NCBI GenBank assembly: GCA_905221605.1
Contig: CAJNDS010000479.1
Span: 66,057-130,056 of the forward strand
Length of the DNA: 64,000 nt
DNA from: Symbiodinium natans
Taxonomy: Eukaryota > Sar > Dinophyceae > Suessiales > Symbiodiniaceae
Direction: 5' to 3'
The translations under genes were made by a program, and so were the position numbers. Shown piece after piece: positions 18,642 through 28,209 of the stretch (positions are counted from its first letter, which is position 1; the number at the start of each line of letters is the position of its first letter). The notes below the pieces were generated by a model. That model worked only from the letters and a program-made list of their open reading frames with translations, searched no databases and was not told the origin of the DNA.

Positions 18642-21600
18642 TCAAACCTTCAGTTTCGAGGCCCTCTTCACAATCGCCGAAACGATCCTCCTCGCTTCAT
18701 GCGATTCGTCCTTGAATCCTAACTTCCTAACCAAATCAAGTTGGAACCTCGAAGGTTGATCTGCAAGATTTGCTGGGGAGGCAACTCTTGCATACCACGG
18801 TAGAAATCCGTGAACATATTCCAGGAAGTTTGCTTCATCCACCAACATTCCAGCAACTCCTTTCTTAGCAGATCCTGAGATGTAGGCGTGACGGGCCGCA
18901 TCATTGTCGAGGTAGATGATTACCCCAGTTCCAGCAGTCGCTCCATGCTGGGAATACGATTCAGCAAAGGCTGCAGTCTGGCCTGTTAGCAACTTCAAAC
19001 CAACCAAAACCCCAAGCATTTCCAGCTCATAGATAATGGTTTGTTCGTCCTCCGCAGATAACACTTGAGTCTGGATTTCCGAGATTGGAACACTGAAGAA
19101 TGACAGCGCTGTCCCACTCCCCGTAAGGAGCACACCACCTAATCCACCAGACCTTGTCTCGGTTTCGAAGGCTGCATCGGTGAGTATCATAAACGATCTG
19201 CACGACACCTGTCCCACTAGCCTGGGCTGCGCAGCGTCTAAGAACTTGCAGAACTCTTCCAAAAGGTCTTTAGTGTATCCCGGAATTTTCCGCCTCCCAC
19301 CATAGGCATGTCTCGTGATCTCAACCAGACACCTCCTGCCTAACCTTCCGAAGAATTGAGCTTGTGCGAACTGTAATCGGCCCCTCAGTTGCAGGGCCTC
19401 CTTCTGACCCATCAAACCATTCTCCAGGTGACCTCTGATGGCTGTGACCAACTCTCGACGCCTTCGTTCGGTGTTCTTAACTTTCAGGACCCCTGTCCCT
19501 GTTTGGTCCAGCTCAAACAAAACGCCCAAAGCTTCGAAACTTGTGCTCCACTCCGTAGTCTTGTCTGTTGACAACTTCCAACCCAACAGTTTCATGACCT
19601 CATCAAAGGTATGCCCACATGAACTCCTGTCACCGCTCAATGCGAGGAGAACAAAGTCGTCAAAGTAATTCGTCGTAGGGATTCTGGCTCCTTCCACCAG
19701 GATCGTCCAAAGAGCCCTTGCAACCCTCAAGAAGAAGTATACTGCTTTCGTGGATCCAAAAGGTACCGCCAGTTGCTGGAATAATTTGGGCTTCCCCTCG
19801 ATCGGGTCGTACACTGCTAAGTACGAAAATCTTAAACTCTCATCTGAAATGGCCAACTGTCGATATGCGCTTTTCAGGTCAGCCGTCTTCCCGAAGAGTT
19901 CCAACAGTCCCTTTTTCCTAGCTGCCTTCGATAGCTTGGTAATTAGGAGTGCGATCTCGTCAATTGAATGTGTAACAGGTTTCTCGGAGACGGTAACCGT
20001 GTCGTTAATGAGACTGGAAGAGTAGTTGTCAATAGGTCTGAGTTTGCCTCCCTGCATCAGAGGGAAACGGGAACTCACCAAACAGCCTTTGGGGAGATGG
20101 CTAACATCGAAAGGTCCAGCGAGGTGACCCTTCTCAACCTCTTCTAACGTTTTCTCCCACAACAACGTGTCCATGTTTCTGTCACCACTGGATATTGTCC
20201 TGTCGAAAATCTGTCCACAAACCTGGTCGGACATGTCCACAAGTTGTTCAATGTCCATCCTGGCTGGCTTCAGTTTCGCATCCAACACTCCTGTCACTGG
20301 GATAGGGCCTGTGAGGGTGGCTCCCTGAATGAGCTCCTGCACCACACCCATATCATCATATTGAATGTCTTGAAGCATTTCTTGGAAGAGGAGAATACGT
20401 TTCGGTCCGAGGATCGCTCCTCGATGGGTGGACATACCAGCCTTCAGCTTTGCCTCCTCTGGCTCCAGTTCTTTGGCTCTTCTAGCCCATTTCTCAAGGT
20501 AAAACTTTCTCTGGGATCTCACCGAACCTGGACGATGTACAAGTTGCTCTATCAACTTCTCCAGTGGTTTGTTGCATTTAGACAGCTGATGATAAGGGTG
20601 TCCTAGCTTTGCTGCCTTGCCAATAAATTCAATCGGATCCCAAGGAATCCCCACCCTCAGCACTGAGGCACCGTCCAGTTGCTGCATTTCCTGCTGAAGC
20701 TGCGGGCTCAAGTTCCCCCCTGCCTGAGTCCGCGACAGAAGCTGGGAATCCACCGGCAGGGCGGCCATCCCCGGCAACACACGGATGCCATCCGGAATCC
20801 GCCATTCCTGCTTGAGACGCTTGCGTCCTGAGAAAGGATCCTCAATCACTGATCTAGGCAGCAGCACATAGACGACCACCTTCCATTCCGGCATGACCTC
20901 ATTCAAGTGCCCCCGAGGTTGGTGCATGGCCGACACTCGAATGGCCTTATTGGCCAAAGAAGGGTTTTGGCACAAAAGTTCTCTCGCTGTGACGCCAGCC
21001 GCGAAGACCTCAGCCAAAGCAGTCGCAAAACCACGGGGGTAGGCCCCTGAGGAGGTATCCAGTGTTGTCGACTTCCCTGCCGGTTCTCGCCCTTCGCGCC
21101 TAATCGTGGTAATTTCAGGAAGGTTCGACATCACAAAACTCCGCTGCTGACTCGCAGGGACCCAGCATCCCCAGTCCACTTCGACCCAATGGGGTGCTTG
21201 CTGAGCGTCTGGAAGTTGGTTCAAATTATCCCAAAATGGGGACTTGCAAGAGCCTTCTACTACTAACGGCAAGTCCCTGTCGAGGCATCCATTGATAACC
21301 GCGAAAACAAATGCCGCAGAGATGGGGTCCAAGGTGAGCTTTGGTATGCAAATCAGCACCCCCGCAATTTTTCGTTTGTCCAACCAAGTAAGAACAGAAT
21401 CACAAGCTGTCCGAGAGGACAGGTCCATTTGCAAAACAGGTGCCATAGCGGACTTGTGTTTAACACGATCCACTCCATAAGCAAAATAACCCTGCGCGAG
21501 TAAAGCTGCAGCCACACGGGCCTGCCCAGCAAAACATTGAAGGATCGCACGGGTAGGTCCCCCGTGCTGTTCATTCGAGAGAACTTGTTGCGGCTCTGTA

Positions 21601-21839
21601 GCCAAAGAACACTGCTCGCTCCGAGAAGATGTCTCCTCGCCGGTCTGGAAAACTGGCAGTGTTGCGGCCGACGGTATTGAAGCCGTCGAAAAAGAACATT
21701 GAATGTCACATGCACAACCTTCGGCAACCCCAACTGCAGATACGGGTTCCAATCCCGCACCTGAAGGTAAGGCCCCCATACCGACCTCCTGGTTCAGAGC
21801 AGAGGTGACGCCACTAACGGATTCATCCTGGGGAACCAT
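18642..21839 (-). CDS. DIRS-like reverse transcriptase/RNase H with N-terminal methyltransferase-like domain (1065 aa)
   Basis: The first part (about 98-240) resembles a SAM-dependent DNA methyltransferase fold: FAG at 103-105 in a motif-I-like context, GVD at 122-124 and VEGSCKSPFW at 194-203 where related proteins have ENP-type residues. Position 165-167 is IPK where a catalytic PC would be expected, so it is probably inactive. Reverse transcriptase follows, with palm motifs TADLKSAYRQL and YFDD at 725-728. RNase H begins at D888 (LTDAAF), with a later ELEMLG and YLDNDAA supplying further acidic residues, then LADQPSR near the end. The YFDD and RNase H layout match DIRS-type elements. The ORF is in the same frame as the upstream zinc-finger ORF, separated by one UGA and 16 open codons, so it is probably also made as a readthrough fusion. 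Confidence 0.9.
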   Translation of the reverse strand: MVPQDESVSGVTSALNQEVGMGALPSGAGLEPVSAVGVAEGCACDIQCSFSTASIPSAATLPVFQTGEETSSRSEQCSLATEPQQVLSNEQHGGPTRAILQCFAGQARVAAALLAQGYFAYGVDRVKHKSAMAPVLQMDLSSRTACDSVLTWLDKRKIAGVLICIPKLTLDPISAAFVFAVINGCLDRDLPLVVEGSCKSPFWDNLNQLPDAQQAPHWVEVDWGCWVPASQQRSFVMSNLPEITTIRREGREPAGKSTTLDTSSGAYPRGFATALAEVFAAGVTARELLCQNPSLANKAIRVSAMHQPRGHLNEVMPEWKVVVYVLLPRSVIEDPFSGRKRLKQEWRIPDGIRVLPGMAALPVDSQLLSRTQAGGNLSPQLQQEMQQLDGASVLRVGIPWDPIEFIGKAAKLGHPYHQLSKCNKPLEKLIEQLVHRPGSVRSQRKFYLEKWARRAKELEPEEAKLKAGMSTHRGAILGPKRILLFQEMLQDIQYDDMGVVQELIQGATLTGPIPVTGVLDAKLKPARMDIEQLVDMSDQVCGQIFDRTISSGDRNMDTLLWEKTLEEVEKGHLAGPFDVSHLPKGCLVSSRFPLMQGGKLRPIDNYSSSLINDTVTVSEKPVTHSIDEIALLITKLSKAARKKGLLELFGKTADLKSAYRQLAISDESLRFSYLAVYDPIEGKPKLFQQLAVPFGSTKAVYFFLRVARALWTILVEGARIPTTNYFDDFVLLALSGDRSSCGHTFDEVMKLLGWKLSTDKTTEWSTSFEALGVLFELDQTGTGVLKVKNTERRRRELVTAIRGHLENGLMGQKEALQLRGRLQFAQAQFFGRLGRRCLVEITRHAYGGRRKIPGYTKDLLEEFCKFLDAAQPRLVGQVSCRSFMILTDAAFETETRSGGLGGVLLTGSGTALSFFSVPISEIQTQVLSAEDEQTIIYELEMLGVLVGLKLLTGQTAAFAESYSQHGATAGTGVIIYLDNDAARHAYISGSAKKGVAGMLVDEANFLEYVHGFLPWYARVASPANLADQPSRFQLDLVRKLGFKDESHEARRIVSAIVKRASKLKV

Positions 21840-21884
21840 CTCAACATCCTGAGCCAGCGAAGTCTCATCGAGACCAGGATCACC

Positions 21885-21893
21885 TAGTCACAG
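21885..21893 (-). promoter_or_regulatory. Probable stop-codon readthrough site CTG-TGA-CTA
   Basis: The only stop between the Gag-like and RT frames reads CTG TGA CTA G. UGA followed by CUA (G) is a well-known efficient readthrough context in eukaryotic viral and cellular mRNAs. The 16 codons from here to the RT ATG are all open and in frame. Inference: part of the translation yields a Gag-RT fusion. Confidence 0.6.
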
Positions 21894-23177
21894 CTTTTTA
21901 GGCTTCAGTGGGCACTTGGTGACCGGGTGATCACCACCACACTTGTAAATGATGCAACCATGATCACCCCTCTGACAGTTGGCGTCCGTGCATCCGCCGA
22001 GGTTAAAACCATAGCAGACCTTGTTGCCCTTCTTGTTCCATGCGGACGCTCCCTGGTAACGTAGGCCCTCGGGTAGCCATTCCGACTTGCCAGCCCCGTA
22101 ACCTTTCCCTATGCCAGCCTTCTCCTTGCCCTTGAGTGAGGGTTTGCCCTTTCCGGACCATGACTCGGAGCCCCTGGGGCTCCAAAAGGACTTCCCCTTG
22201 CCCGGCTTACCTTTGTTCGGAGCATGCTCGTACGGATGACTACGGTTGCCTTTTCCCAATCGCGACTTTCCTCCACCTTCAAAATCCCCCAAAGGAAGGA
22301 GCGCAACGATCAAATCATAATCCTGCAGCACCGAAGAAATCCTGGCATCCAAAGGCAAAGTCCCCGATGCATCTGCGCGAACCTCTGCTCCTGCCTCGGA
22401 CATCTTTGCGAACGCCAACTTGTCAGCTCGCAGAATCTGCCTCAAGGAAACCTTACGGTAACCTTGTTGAGCTGGTTTGGTGAGGTACTTGAAAAGCGAG
22501 GAAACGTAGGCCTCGTGCTTGTCCCAACTAATCAGCCTGGCGAATGCATATGCAACTCCCCGTCTTCTAAGGGCGTTTAACACCTGGAGGGATCCCTCTA
22601 TATCACGATCTTCCATACCAGAAGACTCCGTAACTTTGAGTTTTCCCCCTTCGAGGGAGAGGCTGGTGGTCAACGGCTTCAAGTTCTGAACTTCCTCCTC
22701 GCGGCTGTGGCATTTTTCCGGGCCAATATACTTAAGGCATCGGTTTTCCCACTGCTGAACGGTCATGTCCAACAAGGCGTGACTAGGCTCCAACTGGCCA
22801 GTCAGGGAAATCCCCGAAAGCTGAGTGCGCAACTGGTCCATGCGTGCATTACGCTCAGCGAGTCCCACCTTCTTAGGTGCAACACCCTCGGACGGTTCTG
22901 CCATGTCCTTAAGGGAGGCCACCAACATCGTCTGGGCCTCAAGAATCAACCGTCTCAGTGATGCCTTCTCGCCCACCGTAAGGTCTGCCAGTACTGCTGT
23001 GCTCCATGTATCGAAATCCGATTGAGCCAGGAGTTGCCCCGGCTGGCCCACGCAAAAGGCCAGCTGAGCCAAGGTTTTGACCCCTTTGGCAGTTAGTGCA
23101 TCAACGACCCGCTTGGTTAACAAAATTTCCTCTGCTCTCTGAAGGAAGTAAGGGGCCGAGTCCACTGAACTTGTCAT
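21888..23177 (-). CDS. Gag-like protein with C-terminal zinc fingers (429 aa)
   Basis: I take the ATG at 23177 (MTSSVDSAP) as the start; the frame is open further upstream but only with non-ATG codons. The N-terminal half is helical and unrecognised. About 330-400 is rich in Gly/Lys (GKGKPGKGK, KGKEKAGIGKG), typical of nucleic-acid-binding Gag. The C-terminus has two zinc-binding clusters: a CCCH-like CYGFNLGGC...C...H, and CIIYKCGGDHPVTKC, a knuckle-like C/H array. Probable role: RNA-binding capsid component of the element. It stops at UGA (21888-21890) followed by CUA-G, in frame with the RT ORF. Confidence 0.75.
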   Translation of the reverse strand: MTSSVDSAPYFLQRAEEILLTKRVVDALTAKGVKTLAQLAFCVGQPGQLLAQSDFDTWSTAVLADLTVGEKASLRRLILEAQTMLVASLKDMAEPSEGVAPKKVGLAERNARMDQLRTQLSGISLTGQLEPSHALLDMTVQQWENRCLKYIGPEKCHSREEEVQNLKPLTTSLSLEGGKLKVTESSGMEDRDIEGSLQVLNALRRRGVAYAFARLISWDKHEAYVSSLFKYLTKPAQQGYRKVSLRQILRADKLAFAKMSEAGAEVRADASGTLPLDARISSVLQDYDLIVALLPLGDFEGGGKSRLGKGNRSHPYEHAPNKGKPGKGKSFWSPRGSESWSGKGKPSLKGKEKAGIGKGYGAGKSEWLPEGLRYQGASAWNKKGNKVCYGFNLGGCTDANCQRGDHGCIIYKCGGDHPVTKCPLKPKKL

Positions 23178-23322
23178 GGCCGCTACAAGCTGTACGAGCC
23201 AAACAAACACTCACAAACAGAGACCTCACACCCGAGTCTGCGAGCTGGCATGACGGCAAACTCACCCTGCTGTTTTCCAACTACGCTCGTACTCACCACT
23301 TCTCCATTAGGGGAAATTGGCT

Positions 23323-25044
23323 CTAAGAGAAACATTTAGAACACTGTGGGTAAGCATGTGCCCTGACCATAGGGACTCGGCGGTAGTGATCTCCAAAAGC
23401 TCTACCGCACAAAAACAAAGCAGACCCAAGTGTGGTTCTGTGCAAGACCTGACTTGTAGGGTGAGCCCAGTACGATGGGCTCTCCGAATTATCCTCCTCC
23501 GAATCGGAAGCATCTGAAACTACAGCCAAAGCAGCGTCCTGATCGTCGGGCGTGTCCCCCTGACTGGTTTCATCATCTCCAGGTGCAACCGCCGCAGACT
23601 CCATGATCTTTTGACGGTTCCAGCCTTGAGCAAAATGGCCGCTCCTAGTTTGGTCAGGAAAAAATTTTCCTGACGCAACCGCTTCCAGGATAATGATGTA
23701 CTCGCGCAACGCAGCACTCTGCAGCTCCCGACCGTACACCGCGTCTGATCCTGTGGCAGCGTCAGCGTGATGACCAAGAACGCGCTTAGTCTCCCTCAGC
23801 ATGCCGAATTTGGAGCACCATACGAGGGTGGTCGCCTTGAGAGAATGACTAGACAATGGCTTTTCTGAATCAGGACGAGGGAGTAGAAAACGCAGCCAGC
23901 GAGTCACTTCACTAGATGACAGGGGGTCCGAAGACCAACTACCATCAGGCCGAGGGGCCGGCAGGAAAGGGACATCAATCCCATCATTCGGCAACCCAGC
24001 TTCATCTCTCAACTCCAGCAGTAGTTGTCCCAACGGGACTTTAGCAATACCAATTCCCGGAATCACCAAAGGAAGGATTCGGCGTTGCTGAGCATCAAGC
24101 CGTGAAGTTTTATGGTAGAGGGTACCTAGTTCAATGAAACCGTGACTCCAGTCCGCGCCACTCTTGTCAATAATCAAAGGTTGAATACAACGAACATCAG
24201 AAGCTCTAGCTCTGCCATAAAGCATGGCCAGAAAACGAACTGCACCACATCTATCAATAAGGGAGATGCCCTCGTCCTGAGCGATTGCATGCAGCTGTAA
24301 CACCTCGTGTACTTGCAGAGGGGGAGCCGGGTCCCAAGGACTCTTGTTGGCCAGAGCTTTAGCCACCAGTCCGTTGACACGTGCACTTTGAAAAACTTCA
24401 AGTCGTACCCGTAATCCCAGGGCATGATAACTTCATTTGATGGCCTTTAGGCATGTATCCAAAGTGGTGGCAGCCGTTCGGGGCAGCTTCAAGACGCAGT
24501 TGACAAAAGACCAAACGACCCTTTCAGGAAAAGGAGGAAGGTTCCCTGACTTCACCAGCCATTCACAAAAAGTACGAATTGGCCCCACATGTTTCAAAAC
24601 TGTGGCTGGGGATTTGCCAGCCAGAATCGCCTGCAATGAGTCCTGACCAGTCTCTGTATCATCCTCCATGAGAGTGCACAAGTCAAAGAAACTAGCAAAG
24701 GATTGGAGCAAGAGCAAAACCTTCTGATAAGCTTCGTGCTGACGGTCTCGCGAGCTCGCTCCCCGACGGGCCTTAACTGCACGAGTCCAGGCCTGGCAAT
24801 GCGACGTTGCTGTATCTACTATACTTGTCGAAGACTGCGTGCCAGCTGTTAAGGCGGTCATCGGTTGTGTTCTCCCGCCCTGGTAAGGCACGCCCAACCC
24901 TTGAGGGAACATCGCCTTCATCGGGTCAAAAATGCATAACATGCTAGGCTGTTCCCAAGGCTGGCTGGGCAAAGCTGATCGTGCATGGATCTGGTTACGA
25001 AAGAACAATTCAGCCTCGCTGGAGCTGGGGTCTCGACCGGACAT
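23323..25044 (-). CDS. Tyrosine recombinase, reading frame split by one in-frame TGA
   Basis: From the ATG at 25044 the frame is open for 203 codons, meets TGA at 24433-24435, then continues in the same frame to 23323 (about 573 sense codons in all). The first part holds the helical core-binding region (around SPATVLKHVGPIRTFCEWL). The second part has the catalytic signature: arginine in LYGRARASDV, HSLK in place of the classical HxLR, the second histidine in VLGHHA, and the tyrosine nucleophile in VYGRE. This enzyme cuts and joins element circles to the target without duplicating it, in agreement with the junctions seen. The TGA context (AAA TGA AGT) is not the CUA type, so it may be a disabling mutation (for example CGA to TGA) or unusual readthrough. 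The long acidic C-terminal tail is unrecognised. Confidence 0.85.
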
Positions 25045-25263
25045 GACGAGGAATACCCATCAGTCAATCCCCAGGTGCTACATGAATACTGAGCCGATCC
25101 ATCACAAAACAACAAAGTGAGTTCTCCCTGCTGGGGCATTGGATGCACATGCAGCGACACAACAGTCACGTGTGCAAACACTCACATGTGCAAATTGAAT
25201 TGTTTCCGATCTGCCTGATCGCTGCATCCTGTGCTGTTCATACTAAGGGTCCGGCTCACCCTG

Positions 25264-26547
25264 TCAGCGAGGCCACCCCACTGCTATGCCGCGAAGCACC
25301 ACATGCTTGGGCGAGAGCAGAAAATGCTCACCCGAGCGTACCGAGCCCGCGTCTCTGCATGCAGAGTGGAGGTAATCGGGCCCACCTTCCACCTGAGGAG
25401 TGGGCCCCGGGAGCTCGGCTTCCACCACCAACATAGCCCCTCCGAGGGACTTAGCCCGGCTCGCTGTCTTCTTCACAGCAGCCACCATGGAATCTTTCGA
25501 GAAACCCACGAGGGCACCCCGAGCCGAAAATCCATAAGCCGGGAAGCCGTCTTCACGATTGTCCCCCACAGTGATTTCTCCACATTGGGCCACGCCAATC
25601 ACCGAGGCAAAACTTGTGCCATGACACATCGTGGCCTGGCTGGCATAGTTGGGGTCATGGACAAAACTCGGCCCCTTGATGTTGCATCCCACGAACAAAA
25701 CGTTCTGGCCCGGGACATCGAAAGTGAACATCTCCGGCCCAACCTTTTGGGCAAGATCACCATCGCCCTCCAAGGGACGTCCGCAATGCCGGAAGGCCCC
25801 CATAATCGTGGCCATTCTGCCAGCAACTGCATCAGGCACCGAAAGGTGGGACATATGGGGCTTGTACTCCGAGGCCTCGGCAAATTGGGCCGCGATCTTG
25901 CTCCACGGGTATTTCCACCAGGGCTCAAGCTGTCCCTTCTCGACCAACTCCCGTGCGCTGAGGGGTCGATCCGTGGCAGCCCAAGCTGCCGTGTTGGCTG
26001 ACTCCCATAGGGCTTTGAGGTACTCCCCATCATCAGCTTCTTCATCTTCCAGGGAGAGCTCCTCTTGTGTTGCCTTATCGGCAGCTGCCTTTCGGGCTTC
26101 GGCCGCCTTGATCTCTTCAGGTGTGGCCTCCTTAACATCATAACTTTCGGCAGGCCTTTCCTGATGCTTGCTTTTCTTCCAATTCTCACTCTGCCACTTG
26201 TTCCATGGCCGGTGGGGTTTCTTCCATTGAGGCTGAGACTTCCAACTGTCTCTCCAACTGGAGGGTGTCTCTTGCACATTGGCCCCTGGCCCGATCAAGG
26301 CCGGTTGCTGCATCACCGGCACCTGTTGCCATACATGCCCTGGGCTTGCCATAGGCAAAGCGGGTGGTGGTGGCATGGGAGGTGGCGCCGTTTCGCGGCG
26401 GGGTGGGGTGCTCCTCCTGGACCCACGCCGACCCCTTGAACGATCTCTCGTTCGCTCTCTTGAGCGCGAGTCTGAGCTGCTACGGCGCCTACGGCGTCTG
26501 CCCCGGGAATCCGTCCCAAAAGGTGGCATCAAAGGCCATGGGTACAT
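25264..26547 (-). CDS. RS-rich protein of element 2, probable Gag-like (427 aa)
   Basis: I start at the ATG at 26547; upstream codons in frame include only a GTG. The N-terminal ~45 residues are an Arg/Ser-rich tract (SRGRRRRRRSSSDSRSRERT), followed by Pro/Met-rich and Trp/Lys-rich segments, then an acidic helical stretch (TPEEIKAAEARKAAADKA). The C-terminal ~180 residues look folded (around DVPGQNVLFVGCNIKG and CHGTSFASVIGVAQCGE) but match no family I know. The basic RS tract suggests RNA binding or interaction with splicing-type RS proteins. It precedes the recombinase ORF in transcription order with about 220 nt between. Confidence 0.6.
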   Translation of the reverse strand: MYPWPLMPPFGTDSRGRRRRRRSSSDSRSRERTRDRSRGRRGSRRSTPPRRETAPPPMPPPPALPMASPGHVWQQVPVMQQPALIGPGANVQETPSSWRDSWKSQPQWKKPHRPWNKWQSENWKKSKHQERPAESYDVKEATPEEIKAAEARKAAADKATQEELSLEDEEADDGEYLKALWESANTAAWAATDRPLSARELVEKGQLEPWWKYPWSKIAAQFAEASEYKPHMSHLSVPDAVAGRMATIMGAFRHCGRPLEGDGDLAQKVGPEMFTFDVPGQNVLFVGCNIKGPSFVHDPNYASQATMCHGTSFASVIGVAQCGEITVGDNREDGFPAYGFSARGALVGFSKDSMVAAVKKTASRAKSLGGAMLVVEAELPGPTPQVEGGPDYLHSACRDAGSVRSGEHFLLSPKHVVLRGIAVGWPR

Positions 26548-26556
26548 CTGACCCAC

Positions 26557-27275
26557 CAGGCACCTGCCTTCGTGTCACAGGTTCCGTGCTCCTGCACAAA
26601 AATGCCCCGGCGAGTGTCGCCACAAACTAAGATTTTGGGCCAAAGAAAAACAGATAATGCACGAACACTTGCTGCAATGACCACATCTGTGCCTACCACC
26701 GATACTCTGCGGTGCTGATCCTTCCTTTCCGTGTTGATACACGTCACGTGGCTGCGCGGCCCTTCTTGGCCAGCCCTCTTGGGCTCTATACTTCTCGTAA
26801 GAGCACTTCTGGCTCGAGCTTTCGGCTCAGGTCGAAAACACGACCTAGGTCGTGTGATCAAGCTTGCACAGAAAAACAAGTCCCAAAACGATTCTCCAAC
26901 ACTGTACTACATCTCGATGCACAGACGTCTGTCATTTGTCGTGAGGTTACTAAACAAACGCACTTCTCCTCTAACCAAAACAAAGTACCCAACAAGAAGC
27001 CTCGACAACAGGCAACTAGGCCCGAGGCGAGACCTGCAACCGAATGCATCAAGCACACTGAGCTCAGGGCCGCCAACATCGCAGACGCCACGATCCAACG
27101 GTATTACAGGTATCCTGATGTTAACCAGAACAACATGAGGAAAAAGATCTCTACAGTGCTCGAACATATAAGGTTTGCCAGCATTCAGCCAAAGTCAAAA
27201 CGATGCGCTGTTTTCTCTTGTCCTGTCTGACAAGGTTTCGTCTATTGACAGTCACATCTGTCTCGAATTCACCAG
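26557..27275 (-). other. Intergenic segment of element 2
   Basis: Between the RS-rich ORF and the 172-residue ORF I find only short overlapping open frames on both strands with no protein-like character. Nothing else is recognised. Confidence 0.5.
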
Positions 27276-27794
27276 TCATGGTGAGTATGGGCCAGGCCTC
27301 CGGCCAGGCCTAAAATGCCTCATGCGAATCGCTAACGATGGGAACTGAGGTGGAGGCACGGGCTCCCGGTTGTACATCCTGATCCCCGCGATCGTCAGGG
27401 ACCACACCATCATGTCTGCATGAAGTCGGAATGACTCCTGAAGGTGCCTAAGTAAATCAAACTGCAGCTCAACCATGTGTCGCAAAGCGTGGATCGCCTG
27501 AAAAAGCTGTTCGACATCACAGCCAAGAGCTGACGTTGATGTCTGTTGCTGACTCTGAAACGTCAAAAACGACTCGCGAGCCTTGCGAATGTCACCTTCC
27601 AAAGATGCAATGTGTTGTAAACATCGGCGAAGACGAGAATGATGTTCCATAATTTTCGTATCAATCTCCCACAAAGCAACTCTATCATATTCACAGAAGC
27701 TGAAAGGACGATCTGCATGAGTTTCCACAGTGGAGTCTTCCATGGGATGATTCTCATCAATATGACGGGCTAACGAATCCCTGAGGGCAGTCAT
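27276..27794 (-). CDS. Helical ORF of element 2 (172 aa)
   Basis: Start at ATG 27794 (MTALRDSLARHIDENH). The middle is a long amphipathic helical region (HSRLRRCLQHIASLEGDIRKA and LFQAIHALRHMVELQFDLLRH, each a predicted helix) typical of coiled-coil or capsid-assembly segments. The C-terminus is Pro/Arg-rich. No recognised domain. Same strand and element as the Gag-like ORFs; it may encode a structural protein. Confidence 0.45.
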   Translation of the reverse strand: MTALRDSLARHIDENHPMEDSTVETHADRPFSFCEYDRVALWEIDTKIMEHHSRLRRCLQHIASLEGDIRKARESFLTFQSQQQTSTSALGCDVEQLFQAIHALRHMVELQFDLLRHLQESFRLHADMMVWSLTIAGIRMYNREPVPPPQFPSLAIRMRHFRPGRRPGPYSP

Positions 27795-27925
27795 AAGTAC
27801 CAACCCCCTGAAGCACTTCGAGCCTCAAAGAAAAGCACGAGGTGTAAAACACGTGTCCCTGCTCCACATAAAAACTGTGGAAAGAAATGAGCAGCACTCA
27901 GGGCCCGGCTCATACTGTCTCCAGC

Positions 27926-28192
27926 TCATGGAAAAAGAGCATGGAAAGCTGATCGAAAACGTCTCACGAACGACTCCAGCCAGGATAAGCGTGCATCACT
28001 TTGTTGAACACGTGCTTCTAACACACGCAAGCGACTGGATATGTCTTCAAGGGCTCGACTGAGTTCACCAAGTTCATCTTGATGCCTTTCACACATAGCA
28101 TGCACATCAACCACATGCCGATGCACCAAACTGACTGTGCCAGTCCCACTAGAGGACGGTGTCTGGGGCTCCGAAGCTGTACCATCTGCCAT
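27926..28192 (-). CDS. First ORF of element 2, coiled coil (88 aa)
   Basis: The first ATG after repeat A1 (28192, 18 nt inside the repeat). A short Ser/Thr/Pro-rich start is followed by a heptad-like helix (ELSRALEDISSRLRVLEARV). The family is unknown. Its position immediately downstream of A1 suggests it is the first cistron of the element transcript. Confidence 0.45.
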   Translation of the reverse strand: MADGTASEPQTPSSSGTGTVSLVHRHVVDVHAMCERHQDELGELSRALEDISSRLRVLEARVQQSDARLSWLESFVRRFRSAFHALFP

Positions 28193-28209
28193 GGCTCAAG
28201 CTAACCCCC

